Shown: positions 49,965 through 63,000 of the stretch, in pieces
How the letters are laid out: each line of letters starts with the position of its first letter
Numbering within the stretch: the first letter of the stretch is position 1
Assembly: GCA_026874595.1 (NCBI GenBank)
Contig: CM049322.1
Coordinates: 10,752,400-10,816,399 of the forward strand
DNA from: Sipunculus nudus
Lineage: Eukaryota; Annelida; Sipuncula; Golfingiida; Sipunculidae
Reading direction: 5' to 3'
Length of the DNA: 64,000 bases
The notes under the pieces: model-generated
What the model was told of the DNA's origin: nothing
Seen by the model: only the letters and a program-made list of their open reading frames with translations
Database searches by the model: none
Position numbers and translations under genes: made by a program

Positions 49965-52760
49965 CCTCGAATTTGTTACCTTGTATATGTTATCTGATAG
50001 TGGGAGGTTTACTTAATCATGCATAAACAAAGTGCGTAGTGCATTTCCGAGATTATTTATATACCTCGATTTTTTTTCATTATATTTCTTTTCTGATCAC
50101 GGTGTTCGGGACGTATGTTTACTATTAATGTGGGCTACGAGAATATTATGTTACCAGTTATGTTTGCGCCCCTTTGTGGCAACTACGTGTATTATGTATG
50201 TGTGACGACTCTGGCAGCCATTAAATGTGTTAACTGTTAGGCTCCTCGTTTGTGGAGCGGTTGTGTCTCGTTCCTAGAATAACATTCTACAAACACACGG
50301 GGCCAGGGTAATTATACAAACGACACAAAGTGTACAGTTCCTTTGCATAAATTCTTCATCTTATTAATTTCAAAACCATAAATAAAAAAATACACCGTAT
50401 GAGCCATGACGCTCGTTTAATTTGAAACCAAGAGAAGGGAGAAGTTAAAGCTTGCAAAACAAATGATATCATTGAAATATGATAATAATTTGGTCTGCAA
50501 ACATGTTACGCTTTTCTATAAGCAGGTTTGACCATTTGTTATGAGGTTATGCTGTTGGGGCAACTTTCTCTAAATCTGCATTATTGTATATTGTCTTTAG
50601 ATAGTGTCAAAACTCTTGGTGGGGGAACATGCTGCTACAGCCCCATTTAAACTTTGAGGCAAAATCACCCCAGATTTAGGCAAAATCTGAGGTGTGCGGC
50701 ATCCCTGTAAAGTCCCCGTATGCTCCTCATATGGGACCCTTAATGAGACGACCAACTGTATCATCTGGTTATCAAAGGCCGCATTGACAGCTAGGGTGGA
50801 GGCTTAAAGTAGTACACGAGGATAATTCTGAGAAATTTGGTCTTTCATTTGAATGTCAATTGACAGATCGCTCAGGTTCTGAGGTGCACAAACGTGTTAA
50901 CACAAAGGACCTATCGGTACCTGCTGGGACGTGAAGTTTATTCTTACTGTGTCCAACAAATGATATGTGTACGTGTTGCAATATGCACCGATACCTGTAA
51001 ATGTAATTAATAAAAAAAATACAAGTAAAACTGCATAGAGCAGAAATGTTGTATCTGCCGGAAAGCATTCGGTTAAGCAACGGAATAAAAGACATCCCCT
51101 GAGCCCCGATGCCTTTCATTGCGCTACGTTAGTTGAGCTCGAAGCAAGACCAGTGCGAGTTGCAAGATGCACCTTGTTGCTTGCCGAAAATTTACGTTAG
51201 TTGACATTCTTTATCGGTAAACAGTGAAAAGGAGTTTCATCGGAACCAACAAATTCCCAGTAACCTTATACGACGACACATAATCTAAACTCGGATCTGT
51301 TAATATCAGATACACAAAATATGATTTTTACACAGCATATCCTCTTTAATTTATGGGCGTAACCCTGTTTTGACAATTCCCAAAATCAACCAACACACGT
51401 TAGTTATTTTCCAGACTAAACCTATAGTTAAATGTAGTCTGTTCATAAGGTGTGAACATGTATAAGATGATATTTAAGATATATACTACATGGAGATATG
51501 ATTATGAAACCGCTGGTCTGTTTGAATGCTGCATAGTTAATGGTATATATAAAACAAAATCCCTTTGAACATTTATTTATAACCCACAAGCATACTTGTT
51601 AGGAGCGATGATTTTGCCATATTTAACTAATCGGGTAGAATTGTGATCTTTGTCATTTTTTACTTACAATTATCTCCGTGACTGTATCCTATAAATCGTC
51701 CCGTTGTTCCTAGAATGGCAATATAAAATCAAACAAAAAAATAATCATTCATGGCCAAGGTCTAAACATATCATGCCTAAACATATCAAAACATTTCATT
51801 ATGACTAATTATCCGGTGTATATTGAGCAGACTCATTGAGGTATGTAAAAATCTGCATTAATAAAATTCTGATTGATTTTTTTTTATCATTGAGCAATTA
51901 CTCTTTCAATATTAACGTGTTTTATGTACCAAAATCTCTAAAATCTGCAATATTTTAAATACTCAATTGCACAACAGAAAAATATGTATTACCTTAAGTT
52001 AAAGAGTCACAAATGATCAAAGTGAATGTGGCGTGCATGTTTATTAATAAGAATTAGTTTTGTTCAAGGTACCATTTTTTTATTAGGTGCATATACTAAT
52101 TAATAAATTTTCCTGTCATTGAGGTTTATTTTATATTAGTTTATTCTAAATAAAGATGCATTATTAACAATACTCTCACTTTGATCAAGATGTTAATCAT
52201 GGATATAGCATTGTGTACATTTCCTGCAGGTAAAACAATTGAACATTTCGGTTTCACAGACCAGATATACTGTTGCGGATGTCAAATGAATCAACGCAAG
52301 TTGTGACGCATACACCTTTATTGAGGACAAACAAGCTTATCACGCACGTCGTGCATAGGATAAAAATGGAAAAAGGCACAAAAGTGAAGAAACTAAGAAA
52401 AAGAATATGTGGTAGTAAAACAAATGTTACAGCAAGCACAAATTGATAAAAACACAAAATATGACAGAAAATAAAGCTTGGAATGCATACATCATTATGT
52501 ATCAATCTAATTTTGTAAACTCCTATATTTAACAGAGAATCCAATATACAGACACGTCTATGGGTGCACGGTTAATGTTATGAATATGGGAATATCGGAA
52601 ATATTGCAACTTACAGCATAGAGCGATCGCAGGGCAGTAAAACGATCAGGGCCTAGGGTGGTTCCAATAACACAGAATCTCCTACACAGAAATTAAAAGG
52701 CTGATTCAATTTTAAAATTATCCATTGAATATAATATACCATTTTATAGGTATATATTTA
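49965..52760. other. Array spacer type II (after copy D)
   Basis: Near-identical to 20548-23340, including the exon-like islands near 50905-51005 and 52610-52670. No recognised gene. Confidence 0.65.
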
Positions 52761-52857
52761 AAGTTGCATTGGCGAAATTCCGGAATGGTCATTTTTAACA
52801 AGATTCCAACCCAGATGCATTAAGAAGCAATTACAGAAGCTGGTACAGAAAAAGCAC

Positions 52858-53262
52858 ACTTTTGAACAAAGAAACTGGCAAGAAACACAAGCGAAAGCGC
52901 AGTAAAACAGTGCACAACTACTGTAAGTAAAGCGGCAAACCAGAACATGAAGAGAGAAGTGCTCCGCCTGCGAATCTGTGTGCACCAAGTGTAGAAACGT
53001 TATCGATTGGCAATAGTAACAAGCGAAACAGGCCATACAGTGCAGGCCAACATCATGTCGGGGAGGAATTTAAAAATACAGTACATGGCGAAACGTCAGT
53101 GCTAACACACGCAAGTGACAGAACTGAGACACTTTGCTTACAACTTGACTTGAGAGCTACATGCAGCACCGTGACATTGAATCATTATCAGAAACTCACC
53201 GATCAACCGCCGAAACCTTCAGCAACCAAGTTAAAGCTTTACACGGATCCACCGTTCTGACA
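52858..53262 (+). pseudogene. Second copy of hypothetical basic frame, with stop
   Basis: Duplicate of 23440-23838. TGT AAG TAA replaces TGT AAG TAT near 52928, closing the frame after about 25 codons; otherwise nearly identical. It shows that the frame is not maintained, at least in one copy. Confidence 0.4.
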
Positions 53263-53359
53263 ATCGCAAAGATGAATCTGAAATGACGAGTTCAGTGAGC
53301 AATCAGTACTTATGTACGGAGTTCTTTCCGCAGTTCAGAGTCCGGAGATGCGTGTTTTG

Positions 53360-54040
53360 AATAATAAGATATTTCTAACACTCTATGGAGTGCATACTTG
53401 AGACTAAATAAACAGTATCAAGCAATGGTTAACAGTGTGTACCAACCACTTGGCAATGGAAAACATGCCATGTGTTTAACATGTTAGGAATTTTAAATCA
53501 CCATACACTCAGTGTACCAGGTGCAAATACCAATAGTGCTTATGTTAAATTCCTTAAACAGTTACAAAATGTAACAGTATTTATAACTACCGTCATATAA
53601 GTCAAGAGTATTTCTTGGGCCCGTGGCACATATTCCCGGTTTTGCGTCCCTGTTTGCACTGGCGCATCCTGGTGTCCTTATACTACGGTCGACCACTGTT
53701 TTGAATCTAAAACCGGGTTAAAATCTGTAATGCCGGTCTTTTTAAGGCGTAGGCCTTAGCCCTTAACTCCTGCTTAGGCTCTCCTATGAGCTAGTTACCG
53801 TTCCAGTAGGGTTATGGAATGGTTTTTAGCAGATTATCCTCGGTTATCCACGGCCCAAAGAGGGTGCCATTAGTTCACTGGTACGGTCGCCCCCATTTTG
53901 GCAGGGCGCCAGTGCAGCATGAATATGTTTACTGAGTTCACTAGGGTCCAATACGGTGCTTACCGGAGGCCACACGGGCTTACCCCGAAATAATGAATAC
54001 TTATTTTGCTAATTGATCAATCAATTGTACTGATTTTGGT
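53360..54040. repeat. Moderate-copy segment beside LINE copy 2
   Basis: Duplicate of 23938-24622. It runs straight into LINE sequence at GGTACTG|GGCCTG because about 199 bases present in the other two copies (24623-24821) are deleted here. Confidence 0.55.
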
Positions 54041-56403
54041 ACTGGGCCTGTAGATCTAATTAAGAGTATACAAATCTTCTAACATTTAAACAGCTGTAAA
54101 ATAATGTTACTTAATTAACATATATGTATGTGCACTGGCGGCTTTTATCACACAATTATAAATTCATTGTTTTAACATTAAAGACTTGCAATTTGTCTAT
54201 TAATAACTGAAAACTGTAACTGAAATTTACTAAAGTATATAACACAAAAAAAAATAAATAAACTAAATGGAACCATCAAATAGTTTTGTTACACATTCCC
54301 CTCATACTTACCTCACTGGGTGTATTCTCAAGGTATATTATGTAATCAAAGTTTATATTTTGTTATCAAAAACATTACAGGAGATTACCATTATAATTGT
54401 AAAATACCTGCATCCCCATCACAATTACTATATTTCAGAACATAATTTTACACTACAATCCAGTCGTCATTCAATACAAAAATGAACTTTTAATGATGAA
54501 CCCAAATATTGAGTATGTTTCTTACAAATTCATTTCATATAATTTTCTCTTAATTTGAAACCATGATATACATGTACTGCAAATCTGATTATTTCTTTTT
54601 CTTCACTTAAGTTAAAAACCCTTATAAAATTTTCCCTGTTTGGTGCATGTAGACCCTTTCTCACATATTTCCCCCCTCAAATCATTATATAACAAACATT
54701 CGTGTACAAAATGGTACTCATCCTCTATTAAATTGAAATCATGAATAAAACAAAATTAATATATTCTTTCTTCTCTATCCATTTGCGTATTTCTTCCCTT
54801 TTCAATCATCACATCATGACATGAACATCTTAATCTGGCTAGCGCTTGTTTATGCTTGGTATAAGTCACATACAATAAATATTTTCCCATTGAGAGCACA
54901 GATTTAAAAATTCCATATAAATTTAATTTAGTATGTAATTCTACATCACAAGACCAGTTTTGTACTGCCATATCAATAGTTCTTTCCTTTATTTTAGCCA
55001 AAAATATTCTCATGTCTCATACTTCTTGATTCATCCACACATATCCGAAACCTGCGCTGCATATTATGCTTCTTATATGAGTAACCCATTTTTTTATTCA
55101 TATCTAGATTAAACAGCATATTATATATACGTTTTGGATATCTATTTTTCCAGTTTTGTACTAATTTTGACCAATATTTTACACATCCTAATAACTGACC
55201 GATATACATTGGATGCCTTCAAAGCTCTCCCAATAATGCCGGGTTCGGAGCTGAAGAGCTAATTTTATAATGTACTTGCAAAATTTATATTGCACCTTTT
55301 TAATTATTTCACATCTTTCATAGCCCCACAGTTCTGAACCATATAATAATACCGGTGGACCATACCATCAAGTAGATTAAATAGCTGGCTCACTGATAGA
55401 CAATTATACTTCCTATAAGTTTTTTTTTTTTATGAGAGTCACTGCTCTTTCAGTTTGTATTGCCTGCGCTTTCTGACAATGTTCTTGTAAATATTACTCC
55501 TAAGTATCTATAGTCATTTACCGTTTCAATTTGAGTATTTTGATTGTCATTTCTCTATTCTTTTTAATGAATCCCGTGTCTAAAAAAAAAACAAATGTTG
55601 TCTTTCCTTAATTAACTTTAAGCCATAAGTGACAGAAAAGAAACCCTTGAAACTAGTTAATTTGTTCTTGGAGACGTCCTATTGTATCATTGAAGCCTAC
55701 TAAATCATCAGCGTACATAAATATAATTAGGTTTGGGAAATATTCATCAATATTTATACCATGACAATGTGTTTCATTAATTTGTTCATAAGATTCTTGT
55801 ATGAATAAAGAAAACAGAAGGAGAATTACCATGCACCCTTGTTTAGTTTCGTTAGTACCTTCAAATTAATCTGTTAATCCATCCTCCGTAAGAACACATG
55901 ATTTCATTTGACTATACATTGACTGAAGTGTCTGTAAGAGTTTCCCTTTTATCCTAGATTAAACTAATACATACAACAATAAATCATGTTTAACACAATC
56001 AAAAGCAGTTGAACTAAAATAAAAGTGCTATGAAACCTTCTTTCTTTTTTGTTAAATATTTCTGCACACACCCCATTAAAGAAAACGTATGGTCTACTGT
56101 TGAAAAACCTTTTATATAGCTAGCTTTTGCTTCACATAATAATGCCGCTTGATCAACATAATTTCGAATTCTGTTTGGCAATATTTTGGTAAATAGTTTA
56201 CCCACGGTATTGAGTGATGATATACCTCTATAATTTTTAGAATCTATGGTGGAACCCTTTTTTTTTGCTTTGGTACAATAATTGCTTGCTCAAAGAGGCT
56301 GGGAAAACTCAATTTCCTAATACACTATTAAATAAATGTAATATATGAGACGACATGTAACTATATGTATCTTTTAATATATCTTACGTTATCCCGTAGG
56401 GCC
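54041..56403 (-). mobile_element. Same non-LTR retrotransposon, copy 2 (5'-truncated)
   Basis: Matches 24822 to about 27180 of copy 1. It has the C-terminal Cys/His domain region (55013-54620), YADD at 55704-55715 and NYRGISSL near 56240. It ends abruptly at 56403, inside the linker before the reverse transcriptase, where HNMT intron sequence begins. Stops and frameshifts are present. Confidence 0.82.
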
Positions 56404-57504
56404 GAATAATTTTCCAGCCGGAAAGGAGGTTTCCCATGGTGACTTCATATGGAGCCTATATCTAGCACGTATTATATTTATCTCTACAATAGATTCCTGT
56501 TTGTAAACACAACAGTACTAGATGATATAATAACAATTTAACGCTTCTGAATTACATAAGTTATTACAGGACTAACCAATATCTAATGTGTAGAATATTT
56601 CCTGTTTGTCGTAATGTATACCATTCTCCTTCAAGGCCGCCTCCACGTGCTCGGCTGTGTTATTTTCAGACAGTAGTAACTGTCCTGCAAGATGGTTTGA
56701 CACGGAATACCACCCAGCTGTGACAAAATATGTAATCCTCATTGAGATTTTAAAAGAAAATGTACAGCATTATACATTATTTGACCCATATGTATATTGG
56801 AACGAAAATTGAATGTACACTATGATATCTCAAACGTGTCAAGCCTCCATAATGCAATTTATTATATTTTGCATATCTATCACCATTGTATTCATATTCC
56901 ACTGAATTAGATATGACCCATCTAAACTTTCTCAATTTTTTGATGATAAAAATAAGGTTTTTAAGAAGTTTTTTTTTTATTTTCTTTTAGCAAATTTTCG
57001 AAATTTTAAAACACATATGCCTCTTCTCCAACTAAAAAAAATAGTCCATAGAAAATAACACTTATAAACAAGTTTCAGATATATATTTAGTATTTCGTTT
57101 CAGTTACCACTATTTGTGCAATATATACTTACATCCACCAGTGTCTGTTAGAGCAACTATCGACCCTTCGGGCGCAGTAATTCCGAAATATTTTCGCAGT
57201 GTTGATGCCAAATCCCTACCAATAAAATACAATGAATGGACGAAAATAATTAAATCAAATGTTTGTTTTGCATGGCCTGACTCAAGAAATTCTTCTGATT
57301 TCATCCGCAACATGTTAAATTCCACATCCGCGTATTTTGGGTTAATGGCAATGTTAGATCTGAATCGAGTCATCTGTATTGGACTCGGTTCCACAGTCGA
57401 TAAGATGTAGTCAAGGATAACTTCATCCGGATCCCCTAATAAAATAGAGAGTTACAGAAAAAAAAGCACGCATAAACACTTTTGATATATTAGCAGGGTA
57501 TATA

Positions 57505-57506
<2 letters not shown>

Positions 57507-57590
<84 letters not shown>
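57507..57590. repeat. (TC)n-(TA)n microsatellite, intron 1 of copy E
   Basis: About 38 bases of CT then 46 of TA. Confidence 0.93.
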
Positions 57591-57594
<4 letters not shown>

Positions 57595-57947
57595 TATATG
57601 TAAATTTTTAATATAACAGTTACAGTTTAGTTGTTTTAGTTTTATTTATCATTTTGTATATTTCTATAAAGATAACTAAAGTTTGCCTCTTATTACTATT
57701 TCTATCACAGGGGTATCTATCACTTTTACTTTTTTTGTTACTGATATAGAAAGATATTATATTTAAGTTAGTGTATTATTTATGAGATTGAACTATTTAA
57801 AGTCTTAACGAGAATTACTTTTAACAAAAAAGTATTACACTATATATTTTTAGGTGGTTAGAAACGCTAATACCTACCATGAGTATGAATATATGATCTG
57901 ATCACTGTTGTTTTTTTCTTGCACGTATTTTTTTTTTTTCATTTCAG

Positions 57948-58159
57948 ATGTCAACTTGTTGACATATAAGATCAGAAATGCTGGGTATACTTCTGAATGT
58001 GCACATGGATCATGGTTGAAGGAAATGATGCACGTAACAATAATTATATATTATCAATCGTTTACAGAAGCAGCGCCTCTGATTGTCAAGATTTTGGTCA
58101 CCAAGAGCAAGATAGAGCTTAATGATGTATTCTTATATGGCTCAAACTTGCCCTGGCAG
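57948..58159 (+). CDS. Antisense exon-like frame in intron 1 of copy E
   Basis: 212 bases, open, with a TTTCAG acceptor and CAG|GTACTC donor. It has His/Pro near the end (LPWQ). Family unknown. Confidence 0.36.
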
Positions 58160-58854
58160 GTACTCTTGGGTATGTAGCACCAATGCACACCACCTTTATC
58201 ATTCCTGACCCCTGCCTGTGTTTACAGTCAGCACACTTTAGGCAATCACTGGACTAAAAAGAGGATGTTCAGTATTATTTGCTGAAAAGCTGAATGACCA
58301 ACCACACCAATCACTGCAGATTACAACTCGTTTGTGTAAAACTTGAAAATAATTACCACGTGTTGTTATATAATTGTATAATGAAAAACTGGCTCTTGTT
58401 TTCACACAATTTAAAATATTTTTATGAAATAAACTAATAAATAATCAACATTCGAATTTCCATATAAACACATTTTACTCAAGTTAAATTCAAAAGGGTC
58501 TCATAAGAAGTTTAAATTAAAAAATCACATTGTGTGAGCAGTTGCGGTTTCAGCCACTTAAATACAATGTATATCATCTGTATTCGAATGAGTTCAATAA
58601 GAAATACATACCAGGTCCACTTCCAACCGAAAGGATGCTTATATCTCCTGTCTCTTTCTTGAATATGGTTCTTGGGCTATGGTTTACTACATTCTTAAGC
58701 CATTCTTTGCTTGATTCCAACATGTTCGAATATTGGTAGTAAACATGAAGATCATCGTCGTAACCTGGGTACATTTCCATACCTCCGTAGTTTTGGAATT
58801 ATTATATTCCGTACTTTGTCAATTTGTCTTTCGGTACACCTGTACAATAAACGA

Positions 58855-58863
58855 TTATATATA
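58855..58863 (-). promoter_or_regulatory. TATA box of HNMT-like copy E
   Basis: TATATATAA on the minus strand about 75 bases before the ATG. Confidence 0.45.
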
Positions 58864-59172
58864 CCTCGAATTTGTTACCTTGTATATGTTATCTGATAGT
58901 GGGAGGTTTACTTAATCATGCAAACTGAACAAAGTGCGTAGTGCATTTCCGAGATTATTTATATACCTCGAATTTTTTCATTATATTTCTTTTCTGATCA
59001 CGGTGTTCGGGACGTATGTTTACTATTAATGTGGGCTACGAGAATATTATGTCACCAGTTATTTTTGCGCCCCCTTGTGGCAACTACGTGTATTATGTAT
59101 GTGTGACGACTATGGCACCCATTAAATGTGTTAACTGTTAGGCTCCTCGTTTGTGGAGCGGTTCTGTCTCGT

Positions 59173-59856
59173 GCCTGAATAATAAGATATTTCTTACACT
59201 CTATGGAGTGCATACTTGAGACTAAATCAGTATCAAGTAATGGTTAACAGTGTGTACCAACCACTTGACAATGGAAAACATGCCATGTGATTAACATGTT
59301 AGGAATTTTAAATCACCATACACTCAGTGTACCAGGTGCAAATACCAATAGTGCTTGTGTTAACTCCTTAAACAGTTACAAAATGTAACAGTATTTATAA
59401 CTACCGTCATATAAGTCAAGAGTATTTCTTGGGCCCGTGGGACATATACCCCGTTTTGCGTCCCTGTTTGCACTGGCGGATCCTGGTGTCCTTATACTAC
59501 GGTCGACCACTGTTTTGAATCTAAAACCGGGTTGAATTCTGTAATGCCGGTCTTTTAAGGCTTAGGCCTTAGCCCTTAACTCCTGCTTAGGCTCTCCTAT
59601 GAGCTAGTTACCGTTCCAGTAGGGTTATGGAATGGTTTTAGCAGATTATCCTCGGTTATCCACGGCCCAAAGAGGGTGCCATTAGGTCACTAGTACGGTC
59701 GCCCCCATTTTGGCAGGGCGCCAGTGCAGCATGAATATGTTTACTGAGTTCACTAGGGTCAAATACGGTGCTTACCGGAGGCCACACGTGCTTACCCCGA
59801 AATAATGAATACTTATTTTGCTAATTGATCAATCAATTGTAATGATTTTGGTACTG
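59173..59856. repeat. Moderate-copy segment beside LINE copy 3
   Basis: Third copy of 23938-24622, beginning exactly at the join with block E. Confidence 0.55.
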
Positions 59857-60055
59857 TAATAAGCATCTTTAACAATTAGAAATATCCTCTTTCATTTATT
59901 TTTCTGACAAACATTTATTGAAGAAAAAAAAAACTGAACTATGCATTTATGCAATATTGATGTCTTTGGCATAGAAAAATCAGGGAAACTGGCTGCAACG
60001 ATCTAATAATTACAGCAACATTACAGCAGTAAGTTTATTCAGGAAAAGGAGGCCT

Positions 60056-63000
60056 GGGCCTGTAGATCGAATTAAGAGTATACAAATCTTCTTACATTTA
60101 AACAGCTGTAACATAATGTTACTTAATTAACATATATGTATGTGCACTGGCGGCTTTTATCACACAATTATAACTTCATTGTTTTAACATTAAAGACCTG
60201 CAATTTGTCTTTTAATAACTGAAAACTGTAACTGAAATTTACTAAAGTATATAACACAAAAAAAATAAATAAATAATCTAAATGGAAACATCAAACAGTT
60301 TTGTTTCACATTCCCCTCATACTTACATCATCGGGTGTATTTCTCAAGGTATATAATGTAATCAAAGTTTATTTTTTGTAATCAAAAACATTACAGGAGA
60401 TTGCCATTATAATTGTAAAATACCTGCATCCCCATCACAATTACTATATTTCAGAACATAATTATACACTACAATCCAGTCGTCATTCAATACAAAAATA
60501 AACTTTTAAAGATGAACCCAAATATTGAGTATGTTTCTTACAAATTCATTTCATATAATTTTCTCTTAATTTAAAATCATGATATACATATACTGCAAAT
60601 TTGATTATTTCTTTTTCTTCACTTAAGTTAAAAACCCTTATAAAATTTTCCCTGTTTGGTGCATGTAGACCCTTTCTCACATATTTTCCCCCTCAATTCA
60701 TTATATAACAAACATTCGTGTACAAAATGATACTCATCCTCTATTAAATTGAAATCATGAATAAAACAAAATTTACATATTCTTTCTTCTCTATCCATTT
60801 GCGTATTTCTTCCCTTTTCAATCATCACATCATGACATGAACATCTCAATCTGGCTAGCGCTTGTTTATGCTTGGGATAAGTCACATACAATAAATATTT
60901 CTCCATTGAGAGCATAGATTTAAAAAGTCCATATAAATTTAATTCAGTATTTAATTCTATATCACAAGACCAGTTTTGTACTGCCATATCAACAATTCTT
61001 TACTTTATTTTAGCCAAAAATATTCTTATGCCTCATACTTCTTGATTAATCTACACATATCCGAAACCAGCGCTGCATATTATGCTTCTTATATGAGTAA
61101 CCCATGTTTTTTTTTAATTCATATCTAGATTAAACAGCATATTATATATACGTTTTGGATATCTATTTTTCCAGTTTTGTACTAATTGTGACCAATATTT
61201 TACACATCCTAATAACTGACCGATATACATTGGATGCCTTCAAAGCTCTCCCAATAATCCCTGGTTCGGAGCTGAAGAGCTAATTTTATAATGTACTTGC
61301 AAAATTTATATTGCACCTTTTCAATTATTTCACATCTTTCATAGCCCCACAGTTCTGAACCATATAATAATACCGGTGGACCATACCATCAAGTAGATCA
61401 AATAGCTGGCTCACTGATAGACAATTATACTTCCTATAAAATTTTCTTTTTTTTAGGAGAGTCACTGCTCTTTCAGTCTGTATTGCCTGGCTTTCCATCA
61501 ATGTACTTGTAAATATTACTCCTTAGTATCTATAGTCATTTACTGTTTCAATTTGAGTATTTTGATTGTCATTTCTCTATTCTTTTTAATGAACCCTGTG
61601 TCTAAAAAAAAACAAATTTTGTCTTTCCTTAATTAACTTTAAGCTATAAGTGACAGAAAAAAAAACTTGCAACTGGTAAATTTGTTCTTTGAGACGTCCT
61701 GTTGTATCATTGAAGCCTACTAAATCATCAGCGTACATTAATATCATTAAGTTTGGGAAATATTCATCAATATTTATACCATGACAATCTCTTTCATTAA
61801 TTTGTTCATAAGATTCTTGTATGAATAAAGAAAACAGAAGGAGAATTACCATGCACCCTTGTTTAGTTTCGTTAGTACATTCAAATTAATCTGTTAATCC
61901 ATCCTCCGTAAGAACACATGATTTCATTTGACTATACATTGACTGAAGTGTCTGTAAGAGTTTCCCTTTTATCCTAGATTTAACTAATACATACAACAAT
62001 AAATTATGTTTAACACAATCAAAAGCAGTTGAACTAAAATAAAAGTGCTATGAAACGGTATTAAGTGATGATATACCTCTATAATTTTTAGAATCTATGG
62101 TGGAACCCTTTTTTTTTGCTTTGGTACAATAATTGCTTTGCTCAAAGAGGCTGGGAAAAATTAATTTCCTAATACACTATTAAATAATTGTAATATATGA
62201 GACGACATGTAACTATATGTATCTTTCAATATATCTTACGTTATCCCGTGGGGCCTTTCCTCTTTTCATTCCATTCATGGCTTTCTGTACTTCATATGGT
62301 GTTACGAGTCCATCAAGCTCTGTATCATTTCCAATTCCTAATACATTTTTTAAATAATCCAGAGTATTATTCTTAAACTCTCTTATGTTTTGATAAAAAA
62401 AAGTTCCTTTAAATGTTGTACCAACTTACCTGTTCTACTGTTGAAACAATTTTCTTTTTGTTTAAAAATCTCATGTTTTATTTTCACATCGAACCAATGT
62501 CTTTTGCATCCATCATCTTTTGCACCTCTGAGGCTTGGATGATTGCCTTCTTTTCTTCACATAACTTTTTAAACCTCTGTTTAGTTTGTTGAAAACTAAC
62601 CAAATCGCCATCTGTTAATGTAGATATAATTGTACTTATTCAAATATATATATTTTTAATTTTCCCAAATTTCACACTTTTTCCCACCATTTTGGTTGCT
62701 TTAGTTTTATGTTGTCTTGGAAGTATTATTCATTTCTAGAGGATATATTTTGATAAATAGTAACCAATGCCTCAGTAGCTTTGTCGGGATATGTTTCTAT
62801 GGTTTCATTAACTGTGTTGAAAAGTAATGCACATTCTTTTTTGCTTTAATGATTTTGAAATATTTGTTTTAATCTTCATCAGTCTGATTAAATTTACCCA
62901 TTTAGTCAGTTTGCATATATTTTCATTCGAAAGCTCTTTCTTTGGTCTGATAATACTAAGTGAACAGCTCAAGAGAAAATGATCGGACAGCATCTATCTA

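Larger units (their letters stand above)
56577..58780 (-). pseudogene. HNMT-like copy E, lacks exon 4, deletion in exon 2
   Basis: Exons 58612-58780, 57133-57435 and 56577-56717. Exon 2 is 303 bases: 24 bases (8 codons, the RPVRYTS strand just before VEPSPIQ) are missing in frame. This removes the strand that positions the acidic SAM contact. There is no terminal exon, because the block ends at 56404 and LINE sequence follows. Exon 1 is intact, with TATA at 58855-58863. It probably makes no active enzyme. Confidence 0.78.
56404..59172 (-). repeat. HNMT block E inserted between two LINE copies
   Basis: Homologous to 18146-20860 of the B region. The left edge joins LINE linker sequence; the right edge joins the 23938-type segment at a GAATAA overlap, so the type II spacer is missing. 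Both edges look like illegitimate joins, with only a few shared bases. Confidence 0.75.

Noticed and set aside
35190-56403. Assembly artefact as the sole explanation of the repeats
   Set aside because: Copies differ by many scattered substitutions, indels and tract lengths, and have distinct junctions, which a simple assembly duplication would not give. Long reads are still needed to fix copy number.
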